Assembly: GCA_035294325.1 (NCBI GenBank)
Contig: DATGLE010000221.1
Location: 1-23,545 of the forward strand
Source: DATGLE01 sp035294325
GTDB lineage: Bacteria; Chloroflexota; Ktedonobacteria; Ktedonobacterales; Ktedonobacteraceae
Reading direction: 5' to 3'
Length of the DNA: 23,545 bases
A program made the translations under genes and the position numbers. Of the stretch, positions 15,255 to 21,838 are shown in pieces. Position 1 is the stretch's first letter. Each line of letters begins with the position of its first letter. The notes beneath the pieces are model-generated. The model was not told the origin of the DNA and did no database searches. It saw only the letters and a program-made list of their open reading frames with translations.

Positions 15255-16079
15255 TTACTCTTCAAGCCATCTGTTCACGGCTTTTTTGTACTGCATTGGG
15301 TAGGTTGCGCCGCTTGTAGCGATATCTAACACGAAGTTCTTGTTCTCAGTGGAGGATACAAGCTGTGTGAAGCCCAAGCCTTTCAGGAGGTTGGCTACGT
15401 GCCTGGTGTCGGTTTGCGCGTAGATCTTCTCGATGACGATCCCTCTTGTTCCCATGCTGATGACCTCTCTTATAAGCTCCGAAATGAGTCGAGCAGCCCA
15501 ATGTCGCCGTTGAGCCTTATTTACTGATTGTAACACAACAACAGATCGGATATAGAGAAAGTAGTGTTTTCCTGGCTCGTAAATGGCTATGTCCTGTGGG
15601 CGTGTCGGCGGCTTGATTTGGGCATTCAGAATATGCAAGATTTTTTGCTCCTCAAGAGGCAGAATGAATGCACAACCGACAACTTTCCCTTCGCTTCGGA
15701 GAATGTAACCAATATCGGGATTCCGCTCTATCCATGCCGCGCGTTTTTCAATGCTAATTCTTGAGAAGTATGTTTCTAGCAGTTCTGCTATTTCCGGCAT
15801 ATCATGTACTGTTGCTTTGCTAAAGGTGGCAGGTTTCAAACCGAGAGCACTCTTTTTCTTCCCAGGCTTCTTGACTTTTTTGCTTATGGCAGCTAATACT
15901 TGCTCTCTGGGATAGAATGCACCTCTTTGTCTTCCCTTCGGCAAGATACTTTCTATCTGTCCTGCATTCACGCGGCGGTGAAACGTGGCCTCTGATAATC
16001 CTGCTCGTAAGAAGGCTTGTTTTGCCTCTTGTGAGGTCATCAGATCGCGCTGTTCTTCAATGTGCTTTTCAGCATTCAT
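15255..16079 (-). CDS. HTH plus GNAT-like acetyltransferase fusion
   Basis: A 274-residue protein. Residues about 12-66 (TSQEAKQAFLRAGLSEATFH and following, ending FYPREQVLAAI) look like an excisionase/MerR-type helix-turn-helix. A Lys-rich linker KKVKKPGKKK (about 67-76) leads to a GNAT-like fold (about 85-245), with SVVVLQSVNKAQRRHWAARL near 179-198 as the likely acetyl-CoA-binding region and VANLLKGLGFTQL near the end. Catalytic residues cannot be assigned. The gene is more AT-rich than its neighbours on the left and abuts the TnpB locus, which hints at horizontal acquisition. Function is unknown; a DNA-binding acetyltransferase is the simplest reading. Confidence 0.75.
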   Translation of the reverse strand: MNAEKHIEEQRDLMTSQEAKQAFLRAGLSEATFHRRVNAGQIESILPKGRQRGAFYPREQVLAAISKKVKKPGKKKSALGLKPATFSKATVHDMPEIAELLETYFSRISIEKRAAWIERNPDIGYILRSEGKVVGCAFILPLEEQKILHILNAQIKPPTRPQDIAIYEPGKHYFLYIRSVVVLQSVNKAQRRHWAARLISELIREVISMGTRGIVIEKIYAQTDTRHVANLLKGLGFTQLVSSTENKNFVLDIATSGATYPMQYKKAVNRWLEE

Positions 16080-16130
16080 GTCCTACCTATCTCCCCTCAA
16101 TTGGTAGCTCTATGAAGCTTATTTTACCAC

Positions 16131-16160
16131 ATTGTAGCTTGCTTTGCCAGCAACTTTCAA
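16131..16160 (-). promoter_or_regulatory. Promoter of the HTH-GNAT gene
   Basis: On the - strand, TTGAAA (complement of 16155-16160) and TACAAT (complement of 16131-16136) are 18 bp apart. The predicted start leaves a leader of about 45 nt. It is divergent from the next promoter. Confidence 0.55.
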
Positions 16161-16178
16161 AAATTAACGATCAAATTA

Positions 16179-16207
16179 TTGATAAGATAGTTATTTGAGT
16201 GTAAAAT
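16179..16207 (+). promoter_or_regulatory. Promoter of the structured leader and small ORF
   Basis: TTGATA (16179-16184) and TAAAAT (16202-16207) are 17 bp apart, a good sigma-70-type pair. Transcription would start near 16214, about 180 nt before the small ORF. Confidence 0.6.
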
Positions 16208-16213
16208 TCGTGT

Positions 16214-16392
16214 ATTGAGAGTTCTCACGCGAGACGGAAGTTGGATAAGAGCGTAGGGAATGCTGGCCAGGCGTTGCGAGCACCTGGCCAGCGGCGAGAG
16301 CCTAGAGCGTAAAGGCTGACCTAGACTCTCTCATCAGGATGATACCTGCATAGAGAGTCTGAAGTCAAGCAAGCACAGAAAGGAAAGGCAAG
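16214..16392 (+). ncRNA. Candidate structured leader RNA
   Basis: Three consecutive stems occur in 100 nt: GCTGGCCAGG (16262-16271) with CCTGGCCAGC (16283-16292); AGCCT (16299-16303) with AGGCT (16313-16317); AGACTCTCT (16323-16331) with AGAGAGTCT (16352-16360). The sequence is not coding and follows a good promoter. It may be a leader of the small ORF or an RNA of the TnpB element. No known family was recognised. Confidence 0.4.
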
Positions 16393-16791
16393 ATGTTAGA
16401 CCAGATGCAGGTATCCCCCGTTGTTTCGCCTCTTGTGCAAGAGGAGCCGACCACGTTCATCAGCCCGATGCCCGAACAGGTCGTACTTGGGCATACCACC
16501 CTCACCAATGATTGTGAAGAGTTCTTACACGGCATCAATGGCGGTATCATGGCGTACTGCGAAATCGACTATGAGCGCACCGAAATGACTGCACAAGAAC
16601 TTATGAAAGATCTCGCCGAAACTCTCCAGGATAAGAGCACGTCCCTGACCTGGTGCCTCGGTTTTATCACCGGACAGATTGCTGGATTGCTCAACCCTGA
16701 TATTGCAGATACCAAAGAGCCTCAATCCTGTGTGGAGGTACTTTCTCGCAAGTGTCAGGCGCTCTATCCAGGACCCGACCACATTTCCTAG
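16393..16791 (+). CDS. Small hypothetical protein, apparently frameshifted at its 3' end
   Basis: A 132-residue protein without a recognised domain, rich in Glu, Thr and Pro at the N-terminus and with Cys and Asp near the C-terminus. GGAAAGGCAAG precedes the ATG. The frame ends at ATT TCC TAG. Reading on in the +1 frame gives SYIRMLHQAAGIETLPVEVV and then a TAA at 16862-16864, which looks like real protein sequence. The natural product may therefore be about 156 residues. It lies 111 nt upstream of tnpB on the same strand and could be an accessory of that element or a host gene interrupted by it. Confidence 0.6.
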   Translation: MLDQMQVSPVVSPLVQEEPTTFISPMPEQVVLGHTTLTNDCEEFLHGINGGIMAYCEIDYERTEMTAQELMKDLAETLQDKSTSLTWCLGFITGQIAGLLNPDIADTKEPQSCVEVLSRKCQALYPGPDHIS

Positions 16792-16864
16792 CTACATTCG
16801 GATGCTGCATCAAGCCGCAGGCATTGAGACGCTGCCGGTGGAAGTCGTGGCAACCATTTTTTAA
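16782..16864 (+). other. +1-frame continuation of the small ORF
   Basis: Skipping one base at TCC_TAG_C (16786-16792) joins the upstream frame to 24 further codons ending at TAA 16862-16864. The junction resembles +1 programmed-frameshift sites such as antizyme TCC-TGA-T, but a simple indel mutation is equally possible. The +1 tail contains no stop and is compositionally protein-like. Confidence 0.45.
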
Positions 16865-16902
16865 TGCGTTCGTGAAGGTGAGAAGGAAAGGAAGGCGGCC
16901 CC

Positions 16903-18150
16903 ATGCAACTGACAGAGCAGCACGTGATCGGGCGCGATGATCCGCGCTACAGCGTGATCGATGAGGCTGCCTTCAAGTCGAAGAACTTGTACAATGCTGC
17001 CAACTACGAGTACCGGCAAGCGTTCTTTCACGAAGACAAGTATCTCACCTACAATCAAGTCCAGAAGCGCATGCAGTCGCATGAAGCATACAAGGCACTT
17101 CCAGCCAAAGTGAGCCAGCAAATTTTGATGGTGCTCGACAACAATTGGAAATCCTTCCGTGAAGGGCTAGCCGCCTACAACGAAGACCCTTCTAAGTTCA
17201 TGGAGCGCCCGCGCCCACCCAAATACAAGCACAAGACAGAGGGCAGGAATATCCTCATTTACACGATCCAGGCTCTACAAGGAGGTCAGAGCAAAAAGGG
17301 CATACAAGGACGTATTCGACCATCGGGACTGCCTATCACGATCAAGACCCAACAGCAAGCGATCAATCAAGTTCGCATCGTCCCCCGCAACGGCTATTAC
17401 GTCGTTGAAGTCATTTACACCAAAGCCCCCGTCCAGGCACACGTTGATCCTTCATTTTGCGTTGCCATTGATCTTGGTGTCACCAATTTAGCGGCGATAA
17501 CTTCAAACCGTGCGGGCTTCATCCCGCAATTGGTTAATGGTCGCCCGCTCAAAGCCATCAATCAGTGGTACAACAAGCGCATGAAAGAGCTAGTTCTGTG
17601 CCTTCCCAAAGAGGACTGCGAGCGTGTCACCAAGCAGATGGAGCGCATCACCAATAAGCGCAATCGTCGGGTGAATCACTACCTGCATGCTGCCAGCAAG
17701 GCTATTATTGATTTTCTGGTCAAGCAGGGGATAGGCACGATCATTATTGGGAAAAATCCGTTCTGGAAGCAGGAAGTATGCATGGGCAAGCGGAATAACC
17801 AGAACTTCGTGCAAATCCCACATGCGCGCTTTATCGACATGCTCACGTACAAAGCGGCACTCGTTGGTATCCAGGTGGAGATCCAGGAAGAGAGCTATAC
17901 GAGTCAGGCAAGCTTTCTGGACCTTGATCCCATGCCAGCCTATGATCCTGAGTGCCAGGGCAAGTCTATCTTCAGTGGGAAGCGGATCGGCAAGAGGAAC
18001 CGCCTGTACCGTACCAGAGACGGACAGATCATCTGCGCCGATGTGAACGGTTCGTATAACATCTTGCGCAAACGTAAGCCTGATGCGTTTAACGCAGAGG
18101 GAATAGCGGCCTATGTAGTTCAGCCCTTACGGTTAGCCATAGCCGTATAA
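16903..18150 (+). CDS. tnpB: TnpB-family RNA-guided endonuclease, atypical RuvC layout
   Basis: A 415-residue IS605 OrfB/TnpB protein; TnpB enzymes are RNA-guided DNA nucleases ancestral to Cas12. RuvC-I is clear (AIDLGVTNLAAI, Asp190) and RuvC-III is clear (CADVNGSYNI, Asp380). The position where RuvC-II normally has Glu reads IIIGKNPFWKQ, with Lys284-Asn285. A Glu pair occurs later in QEESYTSQASFLD (Glu329-Glu330), which matches a known subfamily thought to have relocated this residue. The four-cysteine zinc finger usual between RuvC-II and RuvC-III is absent, replaced by ASFLDLDPMPAYDP. An ATG at 16903 follows GAAGGAAAGGAAGG closely enough. No TnpA is present, so the element is non-autonomous for transposition here. 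Confidence 0.92.
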   Translation: MQLTEQHVIGRDDPRYSVIDEAAFKSKNLYNAANYEYRQAFFHEDKYLTYNQVQKRMQSHEAYKALPAKVSQQILMVLDNNWKSFREGLAAYNEDPSKFMERPRPPKYKHKTEGRNILIYTIQALQGGQSKKGIQGRIRPSGLPITIKTQQQAINQVRIVPRNGYYVVEVIYTKAPVQAHVDPSFCVAIDLGVTNLAAITSNRAGFIPQLVNGRPLKAINQWYNKRMKELVLCLPKEDCERVTKQMERITNKRNRRVNHYLHAASKAIIDFLVKQGIGTIIIGKNPFWKQEVCMGKRNNQNFVQIPHARFIDMLTYKAALVGIQVEIQEESYTSQASFLDLDPMPAYDPECQGKSIFSGKRIGKRNRLYRTRDGQIICADVNGSYNILRKRKPDAFNAEGIAAYVVQPLRLAIAV

Positions 18151-18195
18151 ATCAAACAAAGGCGTGGTGTCCATAGATGTCCACATTCTTTGGAA
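18128..18195 (+). ncRNA. Candidate right-end guide RNA (omega/reRNA) of tnpB
   Basis: TnpB guide RNAs usually come from the 3' end of tnpB and the right end. Here TACGG (18128-18132) pairs with CCGTA (18143-18147) across the tnpB stop, and AAAG-GTGG (about 18157-18167) pairs with CCAC-CTTT (18181-18191). The guide boundary cannot be fixed from one copy. Confidence 0.35.
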
Positions 18196-18245
18196 CTATA
18201 CGAGCAATTGCGGCGCCTGACAAGACAGAAGCATTCCCGCCAACC

Positions 18246-18275
18246 TTGTCATGAAAGCGCCTCTCCGCATATACT
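18246..18275 (+). promoter_or_regulatory. Promoter of the HAD phosphatase gene
   Basis: TTGTCA (18246-18251) and TATACT (18270-18275) are 18 bp apart. The predicted start is near 18282, 37 nt before the ATG. Confidence 0.65.
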
Positions 18276-18318
18276 GAAGAGAAGCACAACGCATTACTAC
18301 ATTAGATCAGGAGAATAC

Positions 18319-19122
18319 ATGTACCGCCTTCTCGCGCTGGACCTCGACGGAACCCTGCTCACGCCTCAGCATACCATTTCGGAGCGCACCTATGCCGCGC
18401 TGCAAAAAGCTGTCACAGCCGGCATGGCGCTCGTTGTGGCAACGGGGCAGACGCTCGATGTCCTGCGCGCTGTGTGCGCCCAACTACCGCTGGAGGCGCC
18501 ACAGATCATCTATAATGGAGCGATCATCGCCGATATACGCAATGGGGCCATACTGCACGAGCAGCTCGTACCGCCAGAACACATTCTATCCGCCCTGGCG
18601 TTGATCCACAACTTCGGCCTGCATGGCGTCTATCACACGCGCGGGCGCGTCTACGTCGATCAGGGAACGCCCAATGCCCGCCAATGGTACCGCCCGCCCG
18701 TTCCCCCGGCTATCGAGGTTGACGATGTAGCCAGCCTCTATCCCGAACCATGCGTCAAGCTGGTGGGCGCTGGTGAGCCGGCCACGCTGCGCGAGAAACG
18801 GCTGGAACTGGAGCGCCTGCTCTCCGGTAAGCTTTACGTAACGCAGGCGTCGCGCGAACTCATAGAGTTCCTGCACCCGCAGGTCTCGAAGGGACGCGCG
18901 CTCCAGACCGTTACCGCTATGCTGGGCCTCGCGCCCGCCGAGGTTGTCGCCATCGGCGACAATCACAACGACATCGGCATGTTGCGCTTCGCCGGTCTCG
19001 GCATCGCCATGGGCAACGCACACGATGAGGTGAAAGCGGAGGCCGACTATGTGACGCTGCGTAACAGCGAGGATGGTGTTGCAGCAGCCATCGAAGAGAA
19101 GGTATTGCCTTATTTATCTTGA
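18319..19122 (+). CDS. HAD-superfamily hydrolase, Cof/type IIB
   Basis: A 267-residue Cof-like phosphatase. Motif I is DLDGTLL with nucleophile Asp8 and Asp10; motif II is ATGQ (Cof proteins usually have SGR or TGR); motif III Lys lies in QVSKGRAL; motif IV is GDNHNDIGML. The C2B cap occupies the middle (about 85-185). The family dephosphorylates sugar phosphates or flavin and pyridoxal phosphates; the substrate is not evident. Upstream in-frame codons are rejected because AGGAGA lies 5-6 nt before the ATG at 18319 and the protein begins canonically MYRLLALDLDGT. The next gene starts 16 bp downstream and may be in the same operon. Since that gene is a PLP enzyme, a role in PLP turnover is possible but unproven. 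Confidence 0.93.
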   Translation: MYRLLALDLDGTLLTPQHTISERTYAALQKAVTAGMALVVATGQTLDVLRAVCAQLPLEAPQIIYNGAIIADIRNGAILHEQLVPPEHILSALALIHNFGLHGVYHTRGRVYVDQGTPNARQWYRPPVPPAIEVDDVASLYPEPCVKLVGAGEPATLREKRLELERLLSGKLYVTQASRELIEFLHPQVSKGRALQTVTAMLGLAPAEVVAIGDNHNDIGMLRFAGLGIAMGNAHDEVKAEADYVTLRNSEDGVAAAIEEKVLPYLS

Positions 19123-19137
19123 ATATCGAGGAATATC

Positions 19138-20361
19138 ATGGCTCAACACGATCAAGCATCACCATTGAATATCGAGACGCTGCTCGTACACGGAGGGAGA
19201 CGCCGGTATACGAGCAGTGGCAGCGGCACGCCTACCGTTCCGCCCATTCACGCCAGCACAACCTATCTGCACGACACGACGGAGGCGCTGGACCAGGCTT
19301 TCAGCGGCGCGACGCCCGGCGGAGAGCCGGCCTTCGTCTACGCGCGGCAGGGCAACCCCAACGCCTGCGCCCTGGAAGAGGCTCTGGCGCGGATCGAGGG
19401 TGGCGTCGGCGCGGTTGCCTTCGGCTCCGGCATGGGAGCCATTCACGCGGCGCTGCTGGCAGCGGGCCTGGCGCCAGGAACGAAAATCGTGGCCTCACAG
19501 GACCTCTACGGGCCAACGATCAGCCTGCTGCGCAAGGTCTTCATGCCAGCGGGCGTCACCGTCGTTTTAAGCGACCTCTGCCGCCCCGACGTTGCCGACT
19601 TTATTCGCGCCGAGGAGCCGGACGTTATTTATGCAGAAACCTTCTCCAACCCGCTCGTCAAGGTGGTTGACCTGGATGCCATCAGCGAGGCGGCGCGCGA
19701 GGTCGGCGCGGTGACGCTCGTTGATAGCACATTTACCACACCCTATCTCGTTCGCCCCATCGAGCACGGCTTCGATATCGTCATCCACAGCGCGACCAAA
19801 TATATCAGCGGACACGGCGACAGCACCGGCGGAGTCGCCATCAGCGCGAAGAACGCGCTGCTCGACAGCCTGCGCAGCTATGGGATTATGCTCGGCGCTA
19901 TGCTCAGCCCCTTCGAGGCGCATCTCATGCTGCGCGGCCTGCGCACCCTCTCGCTGCGCATGGAGCGGCACTGTAGCAACGCGCTGCAAGTGGCGCGCTT
20001 CCTGCAACAGCATCCGCAGGTCGCGCGCGTCCACTATCCGGGCCTGCCCGATCACCCGCAGCACGCGGTTGCCAGCAGGCTGCTCGACGACGAGCGCTAT
20101 GGCGGGCTGCTGGCCTTTGAGATCAGGGAGCAAACGCGCGCGGCGGCTTATCGCTTCATGGATCACCTGCAACTCTGCCTGCCTGCTACTACGCTCGGCG
20201 ACATCTTTTCTCTGGTGAGCTACCCGCCCATCTCCTCGCACCGCACGTTGACACAGGCGGATCTGCAAGCTATGGGCATTACGGAGGGCTGTATCAGGCT
20301 ATCGGTAGGCATCGAATATGTCGACGATATCATTCGGGATCTGGACCAGGCGCTAAAATAA
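19138..20361 (+). CDS. Cys/Met-metabolism PLP-dependent enzyme (cystathionine gamma-synthase/lyase type)
   Basis: A 407-residue fold-type I PLP enzyme. The PLP-binding lysine is Lys221 in SATKYISGHGD. YARQGNPN (68-75) provides the phosphate-contacting Tyr and Arg, SGMGA (97-101) binds the phosphate group, and Asp196 in VDSTFTTP contacts the pyridine nitrogen. The C-terminal SLVSYPPISSHRTLT and GCIRLSVGIEY are family hallmarks. Such enzymes act in transsulfuration (cystathionine gamma-synthase or gamma-lyase), O-acylhomoserine sulfhydrylation or methionine gamma-lyase; sequence reading alone does not choose between them. GAGGAA lies about 7 nt before the ATG. It is 16 bp after the HAD gene, and its stop codon lies inside a 29-bp bidirectional terminator. 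Confidence 0.93.
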   Translation: MAQHDQASPLNIETLLVHGGRRRYTSSGSGTPTVPPIHASTTYLHDTTEALDQAFSGATPGGEPAFVYARQGNPNACALEEALARIEGGVGAVAFGSGMGAIHAALLAAGLAPGTKIVASQDLYGPTISLLRKVFMPAGVTVVLSDLCRPDVADFIRAEEPDVIYAETFSNPLVKVVDLDAISEAAREVGAVTLVDSTFTTPYLVRPIEHGFDIVIHSATKYISGHGDSTGGVAISAKNALLDSLRSYGIMLGAMLSPFEAHLMLRGLRTLSLRMERHCSNALQVARFLQQHPQVARVHYPGLPDHPQHAVASRLLDDERYGGLLAFEIREQTRAAAYRFMDHLQLCLPATTLGDIFSLVSYPPISSHRTLTQADLQAMGITEGCIRLSVGIEYVDDIIRDLDQALK

Positions 20362-20416
20362 TAATACACAACAAAACGGGCGCTTGAGCGCCCGTTTTGT
20401 TGTGTATTATTATTTT
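20355..20416. terminator. Bidirectional terminator overlapping both convergent stop codons
   Basis: Arms 20355-20383 and 20388-20416 are 29/29 complementary with loop TTGA. A GC core GGGCGC-TTGA-GCGCCC is followed on each strand by a T-rich stretch (GTTTTGTTGTG), so it can act as an intrinsic terminator in both directions. The TAA stops of the + PLP gene (20359-20361) and of the - BON gene (complement of 20410-20412) both lie in the arms. Confidence 0.92.
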
Positions 20417-21414
20417 GTATGCCTGATATATTTGCCGCCGGGCACCCTGTCTTCGGCCTCGCCGCCTTCCGCGGAAGCCATCACCCGCAGGAGTGCGGCC
20501 TTTGGATCGACAACCAGATCGTTAATCACCGAACGCACTCCCGGAAAGTTGCGCGCGATCTCCGTGGCCGCGGCCTTCTGCTCTTCGTTATGAACGGCGC
20601 CGCTCAAGCGCACGACGCCCAGGCGCGGGTAGATGCCAATCGGCAGATCGCGCGTGCGCGGATCTTTCGCCAGGGCCGAGGCGAGGTCGCTGGCAAGGCT
20701 ATCATCTCCTACCAGATTGTTCCTGATCTCCAATAGCCCCCGCACGCCTGATGCCTGGTCCTGCACGATATCGGCCCGCAGCGAGCTGGAAATATTGCCG
20801 TCGAGATAGAGCACGCCGTCCAGCACACGAATCTTCATTCCCTCGAAGTCCACATGCAGCGGCGTCAGGTCAAAGAGGATATCTTCAACCTCTTGCTGCA
20901 ACTCATCGTCGGGACGATAGGGGGGCAGCGTCTGCAAGACCGATTCTGGAATCGAGACCATAACCAGTCCCTTTTCCAGCTTCGCCACACCCTCCTGCCG
21001 GATCAAGACATCCTGCCCACGGCGCAAATTACGGACGATGAGATAAGCAAGCGCGCCGTTCTCAGGGTGTACTGCAACCAGCGTCAGCGTGCCCTTCACG
21101 CCGGTATCGGCATGCTGAACCACGCTCCTACCGTCGAGCAGCGCACCCCCCGGCTCCTGCTGGCTCGCCGCAGCCAGGTCGCTGCGTGAAATACTCAGGT
21201 TTACGCCATCGCTAGAAGCATCGGTAACGGTATCATAAGGTACATAGAGCGTCTTGCCAAAGATACGGCCCTGCTTCACGCCGATATGAGCCAGACGCTG
21301 GCTCGCCGGATCAAAGCTTACACGCGTGAGAATACCATCTTCTCCATCGGAGCAAAAGACCTTGCTGCCAAAATGGAACTTTTGCATCTGAGAAATTAAC
21401 GTTGTTTTTTCCAT
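20410..21414 (-). CDS. PRC-barrel and double BON-domain protein
   Basis: A 334-residue protein. The N-terminus (about 13-75, FHFGSKVFCSDGEDGILTRV) looks like a PRC-barrel, and a second similar segment (about 90-155) may be a duplicated barrel. Two BON-type domains follow (about 170-236 and 239-304), each ending in the VRGLLEIRNNL or VRSVINDLVV pattern typical of BON. BON domains bind phospholipids or other hydrophobic surfaces. No signal peptide or transmembrane helix is visible, so it is probably cytoplasmic or peripheral. The start ATG (complement of 21412-21414) has CAGG only 1-2 nt away, so the true start could be the internal Met at residue 10, which has no ribosome site either. Convergent with the PLP-enzyme gene. 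Confidence 0.85.
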   Translation of the reverse strand: MEKTTLISQMQKFHFGSKVFCSDGEDGILTRVSFDPASQRLAHIGVKQGRIFGKTLYVPYDTVTDASSDGVNLSISRSDLAAASQQEPGGALLDGRSVVQHADTGVKGTLTLVAVHPENGALAYLIVRNLRRGQDVLIRQEGVAKLEKGLVMVSIPESVLQTLPPYRPDDELQQEVEDILFDLTPLHVDFEGMKIRVLDGVLYLDGNISSSLRADIVQDQASGVRGLLEIRNNLVGDDSLASDLASALAKDPRTRDLPIGIYPRLGVVRLSGAVHNEEQKAAATEIARNFPGVRSVINDLVVDPKAALLRVMASAEGGEAEDRVPGGKYIRHTK

Positions 21415-21485
21415 ACCTGCCCAGCCTTATCGCGCAAAATCTGGTAGACATAACACGGTAAATGTGCCACATCCCTCTTATAAAA

Positions 21486-21515
21486 AGTGTAGCATGTTCC
21501 CTTTACCTCTGACAA
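21486..21515 (-). promoter_or_regulatory. Promoter of the PRC/BON gene
   Basis: On the - strand, TTGTCA (complement of 21510-21515) and TACACT (complement of 21486-21491) are 18 bp apart. The start would be about 65-70 nt before the gene start. Confidence 0.6.
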
Positions 21516-21533
21516 GCAGCCAGGAATCTTGCC

Positions 21534-21656
21534 AGGGCAATTTAATGCTCCCCACGCCACGCCCAGAAAGGAAGAGTTTGGGCTGGGACACCCCGCGCCC
21601 CGCAAGGGGGCGGCCGCCCCCTTGACCCCCGCTTCTGGCGAGCATTACATAGCCCT
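21534..21656. mobile_element. MITE-like insertion with terminal inverted repeats and a target duplication
   Basis: A 123-bp non-coding element is bounded by AGGGCAATTTAATGCTC (21534-21550) and GAGCATTACATAGCCCT (21640-21656), 15/17 complementary. An 11-bp direct repeat GGAATCTTGCC flanks it at 21523-21533 and 21657-21667. Inside is a perfect 22-bp palindrome CAAGGGGGCGG/CCGCCCCCTTG (21603-21624). If the inverted repeats are read two bases longer, the duplication becomes 7 bp (AATCTTG). It encodes nothing and would depend on a transposase elsewhere. Confidence 0.75.
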
Positions 21657-21694
21657 GGAATCTTGCCGAGTGCGCGTCTTTTTTTGCACTCGTC

Positions 21695-21786
21695 GCCACC
21701 TTCGGTGGCTCTCAGGAGGGAAAAGGGCAGGCGTCCGCTGGACACCTGCCCTTTTCCCTCCTGGGCGAAGCGCCGCAGGCGCTGAG
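21695..21786. repeat. Tripartite palindromic element, copy C
   Basis: Mini-hairpin GCCACCTTCGGTGGC (21695-21709), core stem 21714-21736 with 21740-21762 (22/23, loop GCT), then the conserved 18-mer GCGAAGCGCCGCAGGCGC (21765-21782). This copy lies between two gene starts (divergent genes), so it is not a gene-end terminator. Confidence 0.9.
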
Positions 21787-21838
21787 ATGTGAAAGAAAGG
21801 ATAGAAAATCTTGCTATCTGATTGCATTTGAGCTATCA

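Larger units (their letters stand above)
16860..18200 (+). mobile_element. IS200/IS605-family element with tnpB only (approximate limits)
   Basis: The block contains tnpB and 3' stem-loops but no TnpA transposase. Ends were not located because IS605 elements lack terminal inverted repeats. It sits in a lower-GC stretch. The left limit could lie as far upstream as 16214 if the leader and small ORF belong to it. Confidence 0.55.
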
